Assembly (NCBI GenBank): GCA_965248905.1 | Contig: CBDFKS010000006.1 | Location: 62,001 to 126,000, forward strand | Length of the DNA: 64,000 nucleotides | Direction: 5' to 3' | Origin: CBDFKS01 sp965248905 | GTDB taxonomy: Bacteria; Chloroflexota; Dehalococcoidia; Lucifugimonadales; JAGWBF01 | Shown: in pieces, positions 35,609 through 44,230 of the stretch | How the letters are laid out: every line of letters begins with the position of its first letter | Position numbering within the stretch: position 1 is the stretch's first letter | Program-made: the position numbers and the translations under genes | The notes under the pieces: generated by a model | What the model was told of the DNA's origin: nothing | Databases searched by the model: none | Seen by the model: the letters and a program-made list of their open reading frames with translations, nothing else

Positions 35609-36478
35609 TCATTCCTTGAGGAACTTCACGATTATTGGATTGATCTCCTGAGGCCTCTCCTGATGCATGAAGTGGCCCGTGCCCGGAATCACTACCTTCT
35701 CCAGTTTCCCTGTAAAGTAGGAATCCATCGCCTGAAAGGCCTCCAACCTCCGTGGACGGTCTCTGGTGCCATGAATGGCCAAGGTAGGCACCGAGATGGT
35801 GCCCGTCTCCACTTTCTGTTGGACCTCTTTGAGCGCCGGATCGTGAAACTCCCGCTGGTAGGAGTGGCGATAGTAGTCCAGTGCTGCTTTCACAACGCCG
35901 GGTTTGCGGAAGGTCTCCTTTGCGCTGTCCAGTATGGGCTTGGGTATATCCCATTCGGGGGAGGCGTCCCGCCACCAGTCCTCTATGAAAACGTAGTCGT
36001 CGTGTGCCAGGGTCGCCTCGGCAGCCTCGAGCTGGAAATAGAAGGCGTGCCATATCCCCTTCAAGTACTGGTAGTTCGTTTTCTCGGCCGTGGCCGGGTG
36101 AGATGCGGCGATGCTAACCATCTTGGTGACCCTTTCGGGCTCCAGTATGGTGGCTCCATAAACTGCCTGGGCGCCCCAATCGTTGCCGATGAGAACGGCC
36201 TTTTCGGCGCCCATAGCATCTATCAGGCCCAGCGCATCCTTGGCTAGTAGCCCCGTTTGATAGCGACCGTCCTTGGGTGCCTCGGTGGGAGCGTATCCCC
36301 TCATGAAGGGCGCGATCGCTCGGAAACCGGCTTCTGCCAGGTCCGGGAGCAGATGGCGGAAGGAATAGGCGTGGTCTGGAAAGCCGTGAAAGCACAGAGC
36401 CAAGGGACCTTCACCCGCCTCCAGGTAATGAAACTTAAGGCCGTTTGCCTGTATTACGCCAGTTTTGAGGTCTGCCAT
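35609..36478 (-). CDS. alpha/beta hydrolase, epoxide hydrolase/haloalkane dehalogenase-like
   Basis: 289 aa. The nucleophile is an aspartate, D100 in GNDWGAQ, with HGFPD (residues 31-35) as oxyanion site and H269 (GTGHFMH) as base. An Asp nucleophile means epoxide hydrolase or haloalkane dehalogenase chemistry rather than esterase. The cap domain (about residues 130-215) is Trp/Tyr-rich. GGAGGTGCC precedes the ATG. The NIPSNAP gene follows. Confidence 0.88.
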   Translation of the reverse strand: MADLKTGVIQANGLKFHYLEAGEGPLALCFHGFPDHAYSFRHLLPDLAEAGFRAIAPFMRGYAPTEAPKDGRYQTGLLAKDALGLIDAMGAEKAVLIGNDWGAQAVYGATILEPERVTKMVSIAASHPATAEKTNYQYLKGIWHAFYFQLEAAEATLAHDDYVFIEDWWRDASPEWDIPKPILDSAKETFRKPGVVKAALDYYRHSYQREFHDPALKEVQQKVETGTISVPTLAIHGTRDRPRRLEAFQAMDSYFTGKLEKVVIPGTGHFMHQERPQEINPIIVKFLKE

Positions 36479-36631
36479 GGCACCTCCTTGGTCAATTCGG
36501 ATGCTGCAACCTGGACGATGGGCGGCCTGTCCTTGGACATTATAACCTTATGTAAACCTACGACTCCGGCTGGCATCCCAACCTGATACAGAGTAAGGGA
36601 TAATAGTATCTTCTCAACAAAATTTCGATAG

Positions 36632-36670
36632 GCGCCCTTCACCCCCATCCTAGCCTTCCCCCATCGAGGG
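36632..36670. repeat. left part of a dispersed repeat split by an IS4-type element
   Basis: GCGCCCTTCACCCCCATCC then CTTCCCCCATCGAGGG, cut by the insertion sequence at 36671; the other half resumes at 37996. Confidence 0.7.
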
Positions 36671-37995
36671 CTCACTGGGGTAGGCATATCCTAAAACTTG
36701 TTTAAAAACAGCTAGGAAAGCGCCGAGCTTTCCCGTCATCCTAGAAGTATCACTCAACTGGGATGTGGGGAGGTGACTCATGCGCTTTCCGAGAGAATGG
36801 TACCACTTGCTACGTTCAACTGAACAGTATTTTCCTGACCTAAGATCCAGCCAAATACGTGGATTGGCGCTATGGGTGTATGGGGCAATCATGGCTAAGA
36901 GTGCTTGCCAAAGCGCGGTGATTGATGCTCTATCCTCCATCGCCACCTTCCATGCTCTGCGACAATACCTTAGAGAGTTCCTTCGGGATGGTTCGGAGAA
37001 GGCCACTCCCTGCAACATCCAGTTGGATGTAACCCTCTGTTTTGCGCCTTTGCTCCGCTGGCTGCTGTCTTTGTGGAAAGGTCAACAACTGGCCTTGGCC
37101 GTCGACGCAACAGCCCACCAAGACCGCGTGGTCGCCCTGGTAGTAAGCGTGCTGTACCGGGGTAGCGCCATTCCCATTGCCTGGACCATACTCCCTGCTA
37201 ACAGGTCGGGGGCTTGGATTCCCGAAATCCTCCGGCTTTTGCAACTGCTTGCTCCCGAAGTGTCCAAAAGCATGGAGGTGCTGGTGATGACTGACCGGGG
37301 CTTGTGGAGCCCCCGCCTTTGGAAGCAAATACGGGCCTTGGGATGGCATCCACTGATGCGGGTAAAAAACAACACCAGCTTTCAACCGTTGCAGGGGCAA
37401 CGCCGGCAAGCCAGGACGCTGATTCCCGGACCAGGCCACGCCTGGGTAGGAAGGGGCAGTGCCTTTTATAATCCCAAGCGCCACCGCTTCGGTACTTTGG
37501 TGGTGGTTTGGGATAAAGGCCAGAAGGAACCCTGGATAGTGATTACCGACTTGCCTCCCGAGGATGTGGGGGTATGCTGGTATGGGTTGCGCTTCTGGAT
37601 CGAGTTGGGTTTTCGCGCTCTCAAGAGTGTGGGTTGGCAATGGCAACGCACTCGACGGACTGACCCGGACCGAGTGGCCCGGTACTGGCTCGTTCTGGCG
37701 GTGGCTACCCTGTGGGCCACGGCCTATGGGACCAGAGCAGAAGACGCTATTTCTCTTGGAGTACCTCCCCAGAGAGTCAGAAGCCCTCATCCACTTCCTA
37801 GCTGTTCTGGACCCCGAAAGGATAGCGTGATAAAGAAGGGCATATGCTGTATGACTCGGCAACTGCTCCAGGGTAGGCCTTGGCTTCGCCTGTGGCTCAT
37901 ACCTGAACCTTGGCCAAACCCACTCCCTGGTTTGCAAATTACCTACCATAAACCGGTTCCCAAAGCTCATAATTTCAAATGCCTACCCCAGTGAG
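36671..37995 (+). mobile_element. IS4-type insertion sequence, 1325 bp
   Basis: Perfect 17-bp terminal inverted repeats CTCACTGGGGTAGGCAT (36671-36687) and its complement (37979-37995). The 11-base target CCCATCGAGGG is duplicated on both sides (36660-36670 and 37996-38006). One transposase gene fills it. It landed in a dispersed repeat. Confidence 0.92.
36780..37994 (+). CDS. IS4-type DDE transposase
   Basis: 404 aa. RNase H-like core: first Asp in LALAVDATAHQDRV, second in VLVMTDRGLWSPRLW, and the glutamate in FWIELGFRALKS (the YREK-like region of IS4). It ends inside the right inverted repeat. The last 80 residues (after ISLGVPPQRVRS) look less conserved and could follow a frameshift; the catalytic part appears intact. 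Confidence 0.88.
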   Translation: MRFPREWYHLLRSTEQYFPDLRSSQIRGLALWVYGAIMAKSACQSAVIDALSSIATFHALRQYLREFLRDGSEKATPCNIQLDVTLCFAPLLRWLLSLWKGQQLALAVDATAHQDRVVALVVSVLYRGSAIPIAWTILPANRSGAWIPEILRLLQLLAPEVSKSMEVLVMTDRGLWSPRLWKQIRALGWHPLMRVKNNTSFQPLQGQRRQARTLIPGPGHAWVGRGSAFYNPKRHRFGTLVVVWDKGQKEPWIVITDLPPEDVGVCWYGLRFWIELGFRALKSVGWQWQRTRRTDPDRVARYWLVLAVATLWATAYGTRAEDAISLGVPPQRVRSPHPLPSCSGPRKDSVIKKGICCMTRQLLQGRPWLRLWLIPEPWPNPLPGLQITYHKPVPKAHNFKCLPQ

Positions 37996-38094
37996 CCCAT
38001 CGAGGGGGAAGGGACTTGTTCTCTCCCTCTTGACGGGGAAGTATTAGAGTGGGGGTGAAACGATGCAACAAATTTAAGTTGACTAAGCACTAGA
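37996..38094. repeat. right part of the split repeat, with an IS630-like end
   Basis: CCCATCGAGGGGGAAGGG, CTCTCCCTCTTGACGGGG, GTATTAGAGTGGGGGTGAAA, then AAGTTGACTAAGCAC-TAG. The final module matches the right end of the candidate MITE at 26143-26317 (GTTGACTAAGTACTAG). Confidence 0.6.
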
Positions 38095-38122
38095 TACAGC
38101 CAGGAGCGACTAAACGATTTCT

Positions 38123-38509
38123 TTAAACTACTGCGATGGCCTCTATCTCGACGATATAGTCCGGATTGGCCAGCTCTGACACCACTACTAGCGTGCTGGT
38201 TGGGGGGTTGCCCGCCTTGAAAAGCTCCTCACGCACCTTCCTCACACCCGCTGCATGGGCGATGCTGGTAACATATGTGGTGGTCTTGACGACGCTTCCC
38301 AGGTCTCCCCCTACGGACTTGACCGCAGCCTCTATGTTCTTCCATATCTGCCGGGTCTGCGCCTCTGCATCTCCCTTACCCATTACGGTGCCGTCTTGGG
38401 TTACGCATATCTGGCCTGCTATGTATACCGTGTTGCCCGCTTTGACTACATGGGAGTAGCCAGAGGGCTTAGCCATTGTATCGGGATTAAGATGTTGTTT
38501 GCTTACCAT
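38123..38509 (-). CDS. RidA family protein (YjgF/YER057c/UK114)
   Basis: 128 aa. Imine/enamine deaminase family; core text GYSHVVKAGNTVYIAGQIC, VVKTTTYVTSIAHAAGVRKVREELF, PTSTLVVVSELANPDYIVEIEAIAVV. The arginine that binds the substrate carboxylate in true RidA (normally in PARSxV/xR) is replaced by PTSTLV, so it belongs to another subgroup. AGAGAAGAA precedes the ATG. Confidence 0.88.
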   Translation of the reverse strand: MVSKQHLNPDTMAKPSGYSHVVKAGNTVYIAGQICVTQDGTVMGKGDAEAQTRQIWKNIEAAVKSVGGDLGSVVKTTTYVTSIAHAAGVRKVREELFKAGNPPTSTLVVVSELANPDYIVEIEAIAVV

Positions 38510-38600
38510 TTCTTCTCTCCTCTGCCGACGATTAAATTGCCTTGAGACATGTTACCAGAGGCTCCATGGAAATTCCACAGAGCATCAGCCCACCCACATT

Positions 38601-38683
38601 TCTATGTCACCCTGAGAGTAGCGAAGGGTCTCCCCTAGGCGACAGAGATTCTTCGACTTCGTCTCAGAATGACGAGAAAAAGA
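38601..38683. repeat. dispersed repeat (GTCACCCTGAGAG...CGAAGGG family)
   Basis: TGTCACCCTGAGAGTAGCGA AGGGTCTCCCC, AGATTCTTCGACTTCGTC and TCAGAATGACGAG: same modules as at 4684-4792. It lies upstream of the PEP mutase-like gene; TGATACAAT at 38748-38756 beyond it is a possible -10. Confidence 0.65.
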
Positions 38684-38820
38684 ATCCTGTGATTTTGACG
38701 ACACTCGGCAGATCTTCGGCCTCATTATTAGCTGGACAATCTCAATATGATACAATGCACACGTCTTTTATCCAGGCCCGAAAATCAGGTTTCCAACACA
38801 CCAAGTCAAAAAGGAGAGGG

Positions 38821-39681
38821 ATGCTACTGTCTGAACGCCGAAATCGATTTCGCAAGGTACTTGCAGGCAATGAATGTATTCACCCAGCCTCAGTCTTCGA
38901 CCCCATGTCGGCCCGAATGGCCGAGTCCCTTGGCTTTAAACTCGGCATGTTCGCGGGGTCGATTGCTTCCGCAACTGTCCTGGGAGCGCCTGATCTGGTA
39001 GTGCTCACCTTGACAGAATTCGCCCAACAAATTCGTCGGATAACCAGGGCCAGTGATCTTAGCCTGATGGTGGACGCCGACCACGGCTACGGCAACGCCC
39101 TCAACGTCATGAGGACGGTGGAAGAGCTGGAAACGGCGGGTGTGTCGGCCCTTACCATCGAGGACACGCTCCTTCCCAAACCCTTTGGTAGCAAAGGCGA
39201 CCAGCTAATCTCCATCGAGGAGATGACCGGCAAGCTAAAGGGCGCTCTAGAGGCAAGACAAGACCCATCTCTTGTGATTGTCGGACGGAGCATCGCCTTG
39301 GGTCAGGCCGGTGTTGCGGAAGCTGAGAAGAGGGTGAAAGCCTACCAGGAAACGGGAGTTGACGCCATCTTTCTGGTGGGGGCTTCAAGCCAAAAAGATT
39401 TGGAAGCCATGAATAGAGTTGCCACGGTTCCGCTGATCCTGGGAAACGCCCCATCATCTCTCGGCGGGCGAGAGGTTTTGGCGGCCAATGGAGTGCGAAT
39501 CGCCCTCCAGGGCCATATGCCCTTTTACGTGGGCGCCAAGGCCGTCTACGAAGCCCTCAAGCACCTTAAAGAGGGTGGCTCCCCCGCTGATCTGAAAGAC
39601 AGAATCGCCTCTGAAGAACTGCTGGACATCGCTCAAAATAGACACGACTACTCTCGCTGGCAGCGAGAGTACCTGAGCTAG
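38821..39681 (+). CDS. isocitrate lyase/PEP mutase superfamily protein
   Basis: 286 aa. Mg-dependent barrel that makes or breaks C-C or P-C bonds. Visible: PASVFDPMSARMAESLGF, SLMVDADHGYGNALNVMRTVEELE (metal-binding D-A-D) and ALTIEDTLLPKPFG (ED), VIVGRSIA. The KKCG(H) loop of isocitrate lyase is absent, so it is closer to oxaloacetate decarboxylase or carboxyphosphonoenolpyruvate mutase-like members. ATG 38821 follows AAGGAGAGG; the open frame back to 38542 merely translates a dispersed repeat (HPESSEGS). Confidence 0.86.
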   Translation: MLLSERRNRFRKVLAGNECIHPASVFDPMSARMAESLGFKLGMFAGSIASATVLGAPDLVVLTLTEFAQQIRRITRASDLSLMVDADHGYGNALNVMRTVEELETAGVSALTIEDTLLPKPFGSKGDQLISIEEMTGKLKGALEARQDPSLVIVGRSIALGQAGVAEAEKRVKAYQETGVDAIFLVGASSQKDLEAMNRVATVPLILGNAPSSLGGREVLAANGVRIALQGHMPFYVGAKAVYEALKHLKEGGSPADLKDRIASEELLDIAQNRHDYSRWQREYLS

Positions 39682-39723
39682 TCTCTAAAAGTCTATGGCG
39701 AACCCAGTATTGAAGGTACGGTA

Positions 39724-40686
39724 TTGGTAAGAGTCGCGGTATTAGATGACTACCAAAATGTCGCTATGAAGATGGCTGACTGGAGCGTTTTGCCGTCCAG
39801 TACCGAGATACAAGTGTTCAACGACCACCTATCCGACCAGCATGCCGTGGTGGAGCGGCTGAAGGATTTCGAGATAGTAGTGGCCATGCGAGAGCGGACG
39901 CCTTTCCGAAGAGAGCTCTTGGAAAGGCTGCCGGCGTTAAAGCTGCTGGTGACAACCGGGATGCGCAACGCTTCCATCGACATGGAGGGCGCCGCCCGAC
40001 TGGGCGTTACTGTGTGCGGCACCGGAGGGTTGGGATATCCCACGGCCGAGCTGACGTGGGGACTGATTCTAGGGTTGCTGCGACGGATTCCCACAGAGGA
40101 TGCGGCCACCCGAAATGGCCAATGGCAGACCGACATTGGGATCGGTCTGAATGGAAAGGTGTTAGGGATAATCGGCCTGGGACACCTTGGCTCCCAAGTG
40201 ACAATCATCGGCAAGGCCTTCGGAATGTCGTTGATCGCCTGGAGTCAGAACCTGACTCCTGAAAGGGCCGCCGAATACGGCGCCTCTTTGGTGGAAAAGG
40301 ATGAGCTGCTCTCCCGCTCCGACATCGTGACCATCCACCTGGTACTCAGCGACCGAACTCGTGGGATAATCGGAGCCCGGGAATTAGGCCTAATGAAGCC
40401 CACCGCCTATCTGATAAACACGTCCCGGGGGCCCATAGTGGACGAAAAAGCCCTGGTCGCTGCACTGCAGGACAGGACCATCGCTGGAGCAGGCATAGAC
40501 GTTTTCGATCAGGAGCCGTTGCCGTTAGACCACCCGCTGCGAAGACTGAAGAATACGGTTATCACTCCCCACACGGGGTACGTGACCGTCGAGACCTATG
40601 AGGTGTTTTACGCAGATGCCGTGGAAAACGTAAGGGCTTTCCTTGCCGGAAAGCCCGTGAGAGTGCTCAACTCACCTCAGGTATGA
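39724..40686 (+). CDS. D-2-hydroxyacid dehydrogenase, NAD-dependent
   Basis: 320 aa. NAD-binding GIIGLGHLGSQV, the catalytic arginine in NTSRGPIVDE, glutamate in GAGIDVFDQEPLP and histidine in NTVITPHTGYVT. Relatives include phosphoglycerate and glyoxylate/hydroxypyruvate reductases. Lies 42 bases after the PEP mutase-like gene and probably shares its transcript. The start is a TTG at 39724 without a strong ribosome site. Confidence 0.88.
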   Translation: MVRVAVLDDYQNVAMKMADWSVLPSSTEIQVFNDHLSDQHAVVERLKDFEIVVAMRERTPFRRELLERLPALKLLVTTGMRNASIDMEGAARLGVTVCGTGGLGYPTAELTWGLILGLLRRIPTEDAATRNGQWQTDIGIGLNGKVLGIIGLGHLGSQVTIIGKAFGMSLIAWSQNLTPERAAEYGASLVEKDELLSRSDIVTIHLVLSDRTRGIIGARELGLMKPTAYLINTSRGPIVDEKALVAALQDRTIAGAGIDVFDQEPLPLDHPLRRLKNTVITPHTGYVTVETYEVFYADAVENVRAFLAGKPVRVLNSPQV

Positions 40687-40700
40687 ACCATCCCTGATTC

Positions 40701-42278
40701 CTACGTGGACGCGCGACCCCGCCTCACTGCTCGACCCGCCAGAACGCCGGTATGTCGGCCCTGATCGACCACGGATTGTCCGTTCACTATGACGTGATCG
40801 ATCCCTATGGGGAACTGTTTGGGGTTGTGGCGGGTAGCAGGCGACTTGATAGTGTTGAGATCGAACACCACGATATCCGCCTTCATGCCGTCTCGCAGCA
40901 TACCTCGGTCGGGTATGCCGAGGCGCTGAGCAGGAAAGGATGTCATCTTTCGGATGGTGTTCTCAAGGGTCATCGAGCGCTCGTCTCGAACATACTCCGA
41001 GAGAATCTGAGGGAATGTGCCATAGGTACGGGGGCTTGGGTAGTCTCCCAGGAGAAGGGCGTCAGTGCCGAACATGGACAGCGGGTGCTTGATGAAATCA
41101 GGCAAAGATGGCCCCCATGCGCCGGGGGCTACGTATGAAGTCTGTAGGTCCTCCTCCAGCAACAAGTCACACAGGGCATCCACCTCGTGCTTGCCCATCA
41201 TCTCAGCCACCTCGGCAATGGAGCGCCCCTCGTAACGACGGTTATGTGCATGCTTGAAATAGGTTAACCACATCTCCTTCCATGATTGGCTGCGCGGTAC
41301 CACTTCTTTGCGCAGCCGTTCCCGGCCCTCCGGCGAACGCATTACATCCTTTAGCTTCTCCGGACCGCCATCATGTGCCCAATGGGGGAACAGTATGAGT
41401 ACGCGGGTGCTGGCAAAAAGATACGGATAGGTATCTATGGTGATGTCCATTCCCCCACCGCGGGCATCTTCCACCAAGTCCAGGATCTGCCGGCCGCCTC
41501 CGGGATGGGTTACCCGCTTATAGAGATGGGTGAGGTGGCAGGGGAGGCCTCCTCCCCTACAGATGTCTATAGCCTCTTTGAACGGGTCCAAGAAGCGATC
41601 GCCTAGAGTATTTCGCACGTGGGTGTGGTAGAAACCACCCAATCGAGCCGCCTCTTTACTTAGCTCCACCAACTCAGCGGTGTCAGCGTAGCTTCCAGGT
41701 GGATAGTCTAGGCCGGTGGAAAGACCAAAGGCTCCCTCCTCCATCCCCTCTCGCAGCAGAGCTTTCATATTTTCCAGCTCTCCACCAGTTGCAGGCCTGT
41801 CATCCCAGCCGATGGCACAGATGCGCAACGGAGAGTTGCCGATTATATAGGCAATGTTTACCGCTACCTTGTTGTCGAACATGGATAGGTACTCTGCCAC
41901 GGTGGACCACTGACCAGGCAGGGAGGGTGCCCCATCCAGGCCGGAGTTCAGCTCGAAGAAACGAAGAAAATCGTCGTGAGAGGTGAAAGGGGCGTAGGAG
42001 TTTCCGTCAATTCCGATCAGTTCAGTGGTAATACCCTGGCGCACCTTGGGTTCGTGCTTAGGCTCGGCCAGGATAACCAGACCCGAGTGGGCATGCATAT
42101 CGATGAAGCCCGGACAGACGACCCGCCCCGATGCATCTATGGTTCTGGCCGCCTCGACTGAGGAGTAATCTCCTCTGAAGACGTGCACCGTGTCACCCTC
42201 AACCCCTACAGCACCGCCATATCCGGGGCTGCCGGTACCATCTACGATGAGCCCGCTTTCGATAAGCAAGTCCAGCAA
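40701..42278 (-). CDS. N-acyl-D-amino-acid deacylase family amidohydrolase
   Basis: 525 aa. Begins LLIESGLIVDGTGSPGYGGAVGV and has the metal motif GFIDMHAHSG, the cysteine position of D-aminoacylase replaced in GIDGNSYAPF, GAFGLSTGLDYPPGSYADT, FYHTHVRN and the C-terminal ADIVVFDLNTIKSPAT. Releases D-amino acids from N-acyl forms or acts on related amides. TTG start with GGAAGG upstream. Convergent with the dehydrogenase gene; 14 bases between stops. Confidence 0.87.
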   Translation of the reverse strand: MLDLLIESGLIVDGTGSPGYGGAVGVEGDTVHVFRGDYSSVEAARTIDASGRVVCPGFIDMHAHSGLVILAEPKHEPKVRQGITTELIGIDGNSYAPFTSHDDFLRFFELNSGLDGAPSLPGQWSTVAEYLSMFDNKVAVNIAYIIGNSPLRICAIGWDDRPATGGELENMKALLREGMEEGAFGLSTGLDYPPGSYADTAELVELSKEAARLGGFYHTHVRNTLGDRFLDPFKEAIDICRGGGLPCHLTHLYKRVTHPGGGRQILDLVEDARGGGMDITIDTYPYLFASTRVLILFPHWAHDGGPEKLKDVMRSPEGRERLRKEVVPRSQSWKEMWLTYFKHAHNRRYEGRSIAEVAEMMGKHEVDALCDLLLEEDLQTSYVAPGAWGPSLPDFIKHPLSMFGTDALLLGDYPSPRTYGTFPQILSEYVRDERSMTLENTIRKMTSFPAQRLGIPDRGMLRDGMKADIVVFDLNTIKSPATRHNPKQFPIGIDHVIVNGQSVVDQGRHTGVLAGRAVRRGRAST

Positions 42279-42730
42279 GATTCACCTTCCTTCGGGCTAC
42301 ACCAGATTTCCTGTCACGGCGAATGATGAGGGAGAACGTTACCTGCAGTAGCGACGCTTTGGAGGAACGCGACAGGCATCCAATGCAGACAATGATTCAA
42401 GCTGGGCTAAGTCTATCGACAGGGTATATGGTTGTCAAATATGGGTTAGGGATTTGGCTGGGTACAGATTACAGGCTTTCCAGCTCCACCATCAACCCGC
42501 GCAGGTCCTCCACCAGCTCTGCCGCCTCAACCTCTTCCACCCATGAAGCCAGCGTTTCCAATGTATGGTCGATCTCCATCTCTTCCTCGAATACACCCAT
42601 CAGTGCATCGGTGGCAGCGTCACTCGCTTCGGGTTGAGCGTTATCTAGTACTCAGTCAACTCGGTTTTGGTAATTGTTTAAGAAAACGTCTAAGGTTGCT
42701 ACCCTTTTTTAGGAGTGTTGACGTAGGAGG

Positions 42731-43210
42731 GTGGCAGCCATGGGACGAGAACGGTATGTGGTCCGGTTGGAAAGGGAAGAACGAGACCAGTTGGAACGAC
42801 TGATTCGCGGGGGAAAGAGCCCAGCGCGAAAGGTTGCCCGGGCCCGTATTCTGCTAAAGGCAGATACGGGCTGGGGGGTGATGCGCATCGTGGAGGCGCT
42901 GGACACGTCTGCGGGTACGGTGTGCCGTACCAAGCGGCGGTACCTGGAGGGAGGACTGAAGCGGGCCTTGGAGGAAGATCCTCGGCCAGGACATCCGACC
43001 AAACTGGATGAGCGGGGGGAAGCGCACCTGATTGCCCTGGCGTGCAGCGAGGCCCCCCCAGGCCATGACCACTGGACCCTGCGGCTCCTGGCAAACAAGG
43101 TGGTGGAGTTGGGGCTGGCGCCCTCCATGTCCCACGAGGGAATTCGCAAGCGGTTGAAAAAAACAGTCTCAAGCCGTGGCAGAAGAAGGAGTGGTGTATT
43201 CCCCAGGTGA
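42731..43210 (+). CDS. IS630 transposase, N-terminal part (copy 1)
   Basis: 159 aa HTH DNA-binding part (QLERLIRGGKSPARKVARAR, STTAGTVCRTKRRY-like second HTH). Ends just after an A7 run (43157-43163). A -1 shift on that run would join it to the downstream frame (N-S-L-K-P-W-Q-K-K-E-W-C), giving one transposase of about 374 aa. It also overlaps the next frame by GTGA, so reinitiation could make a separate protein. Confidence 0.9.
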   Translation: MAAMGRERYVVRLEREERDQLERLIRGGKSPARKVARARILLKADTGWGVMRIVEALDTSAGTVCRTKRRYLEGGLKRALEEDPRPGHPTKLDERGEAHLIALACSEAPPGHDHWTLRLLANKVVELGLAPSMSHEGIRKRLKKTVSSRGRRRSGVFPR

Positions 43211-43854
43211 GCGCCGAGTTTGTGGCGTGTATGGAGGATGTGCTGGACCTTTACGCGGAACCCTATGACCCAGAGCGCCCGGTGGTCTGTTTCGACGAGA
43301 CCTCCAAGCAGTTGCTGGCGGAAAAGAGGTCTCCGATCCCGCCCAAGCCGGCACGACGGGAGCGATACGATTACGAGTACCAGCGCAATGGCACCCGAAA
43401 CCTGTTCATGCTGTGCGAGCCCCTGGCGGGCTGGAGGCATGTGGCAGTGACCGAACGTCGTACCATGGTGGACTTCGCTAAGCAGATGCGGTGGCTGGCC
43501 GATGAAGCTTACCCAGCGTCCGAGAAGATCCGGGTGGTGCTGGACAACCTCAACACCCACAAACCAGCTTCCCTCTACGAAACCTTCGAGCCCAAGGAGG
43601 CTAGGCGAATACGCAAACGCTTGGAGTTTCACTACACTCCCAAGCACGGTAGTTGGCTCAACATGGCAGAGATCGAGTTCAGTGTCTTGGCCAGGCGAGT
43701 CCTGCGCCGGCGTATTGCCGATGAAGAGACTTTGAGTGGCGAGATCGCGGCCCTGGAGGCAGAACGAAACCAAGCCGGAGCAACCATTGACTGGAGATTC
43801 TCCACTGTGGACGCCCGAGTCAAGCTTCACCATCTCTATCCTGCCAACAATTAG
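43207..43854 (+). CDS. IS630 transposase, catalytic DDE part (copy 1)
   Basis: 215 aa. RNase H-like core: D in PVVCFDETSKQLL, D in VVLDNLNTHKPASLY, E in GSWLNMAEIEFS. Homologous IS630 proteins read SLKPWQKKEWCIP directly before SAEFV, which here needs a -1 frameshift from the upstream frame. Confidence 0.92.
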   Translation: MSAEFVACMEDVLDLYAEPYDPERPVVCFDETSKQLLAEKRSPIPPKPARRERYDYEYQRNGTRNLFMLCEPLAGWRHVAVTERRTMVDFAKQMRWLADEAYPASEKIRVVLDNLNTHKPASLYETFEPKEARRIRKRLEFHYTPKHGSWLNMAEIEFSVLARRVLRRRIADEETLSGEIAALEAERNQAGATIDWRFSTVDARVKLHHLYPANN

Positions 43855-44230
43855 GTTGACTGAGTACTAGGCCGGCAATGGAGGGCGTCTCATCTTCGTC
43901 ATCCTCGCCATCATCACCGTCCTTATCATTAGACGCTCGTCTGGGAGCTGGAGCTGGGGGAACCGCTACCGGGGCTTCATCATCATCATCATCGTCGTCG
44001 TCATCATCGTCTGCCACCACAGCATTCTCTTCCGACTCTACGGACGCTGCCCAGTCTACTAACTCATCGTCATCATCGTCATCATCTTCCTCATCTTCTT
44101 TAGAGCCCTTCTTCAAGAACTTTCCCATTAATCCCATGTTGATTACCTCCTGTGTAGATGTGTTGCTTGCTCTGTATGAGACCTTTGGCCCGCCTTCCGC
44201 AGGACCTGTTTAGCGAAGCACGATCGCCCG

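Larger units (their letters stand above)
42648..43867 (+). mobile_element. IS630 family element, copy 1 (1220 bp)
   Basis: Ends GTACTCAGTCAAC and complement, flanked by TA duplicates within CTAG (42645-42648 side and 43867-43870 side). Two overlapping transposase frames. The same 1220-bp length and identical translated proteins are found in copies 2 (52675-53894, inverted) and 3 (61824-63043). It disrupts the poly-Asp gene. Confidence 0.95.
42469..44137 (-). pseudogene. poly-aspartate acidic protein gene, interrupted by IS630 (unknown function, arl-linked)
   Basis: Starts at ATG 44137 after GGAGG, 93 bases downstream of arlJ. The first 90 codons (44137-43868) give MGLMGKFLKKGSKE followed by two aspartate runs (7 and 11) and a Pro/Ala stretch. 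An IS630 copy (42648-43867) then cuts the gene. Joining 43868 to 42645 restores the frame (SIAGL-DNAQPEA) and gives a 148-aa protein with an acidic helical C-terminus (GVFEEEMEIDHTLETLASWV ... LVEDLRGLMVELES). Without the join the product ends with 15 IS-encoded residues. I recognise no family. Its place after arlJ, on the same strand, suggests a former archaellum-linked protein; the Asp runs could bind cations. Confidence 0.8.

Noticed and set aside
38542..38820. N-terminal extension of the PEP mutase-like protein
   Set aside because: It translates a dispersed repeat; the ATG at 38821 has a good ribosome site and matches the family start.
43878..44213. Plus-strand serine-rich open frame
   Set aside because: It is the reverse reading of the aspartate-codon repeats of the poly-Asp gene.
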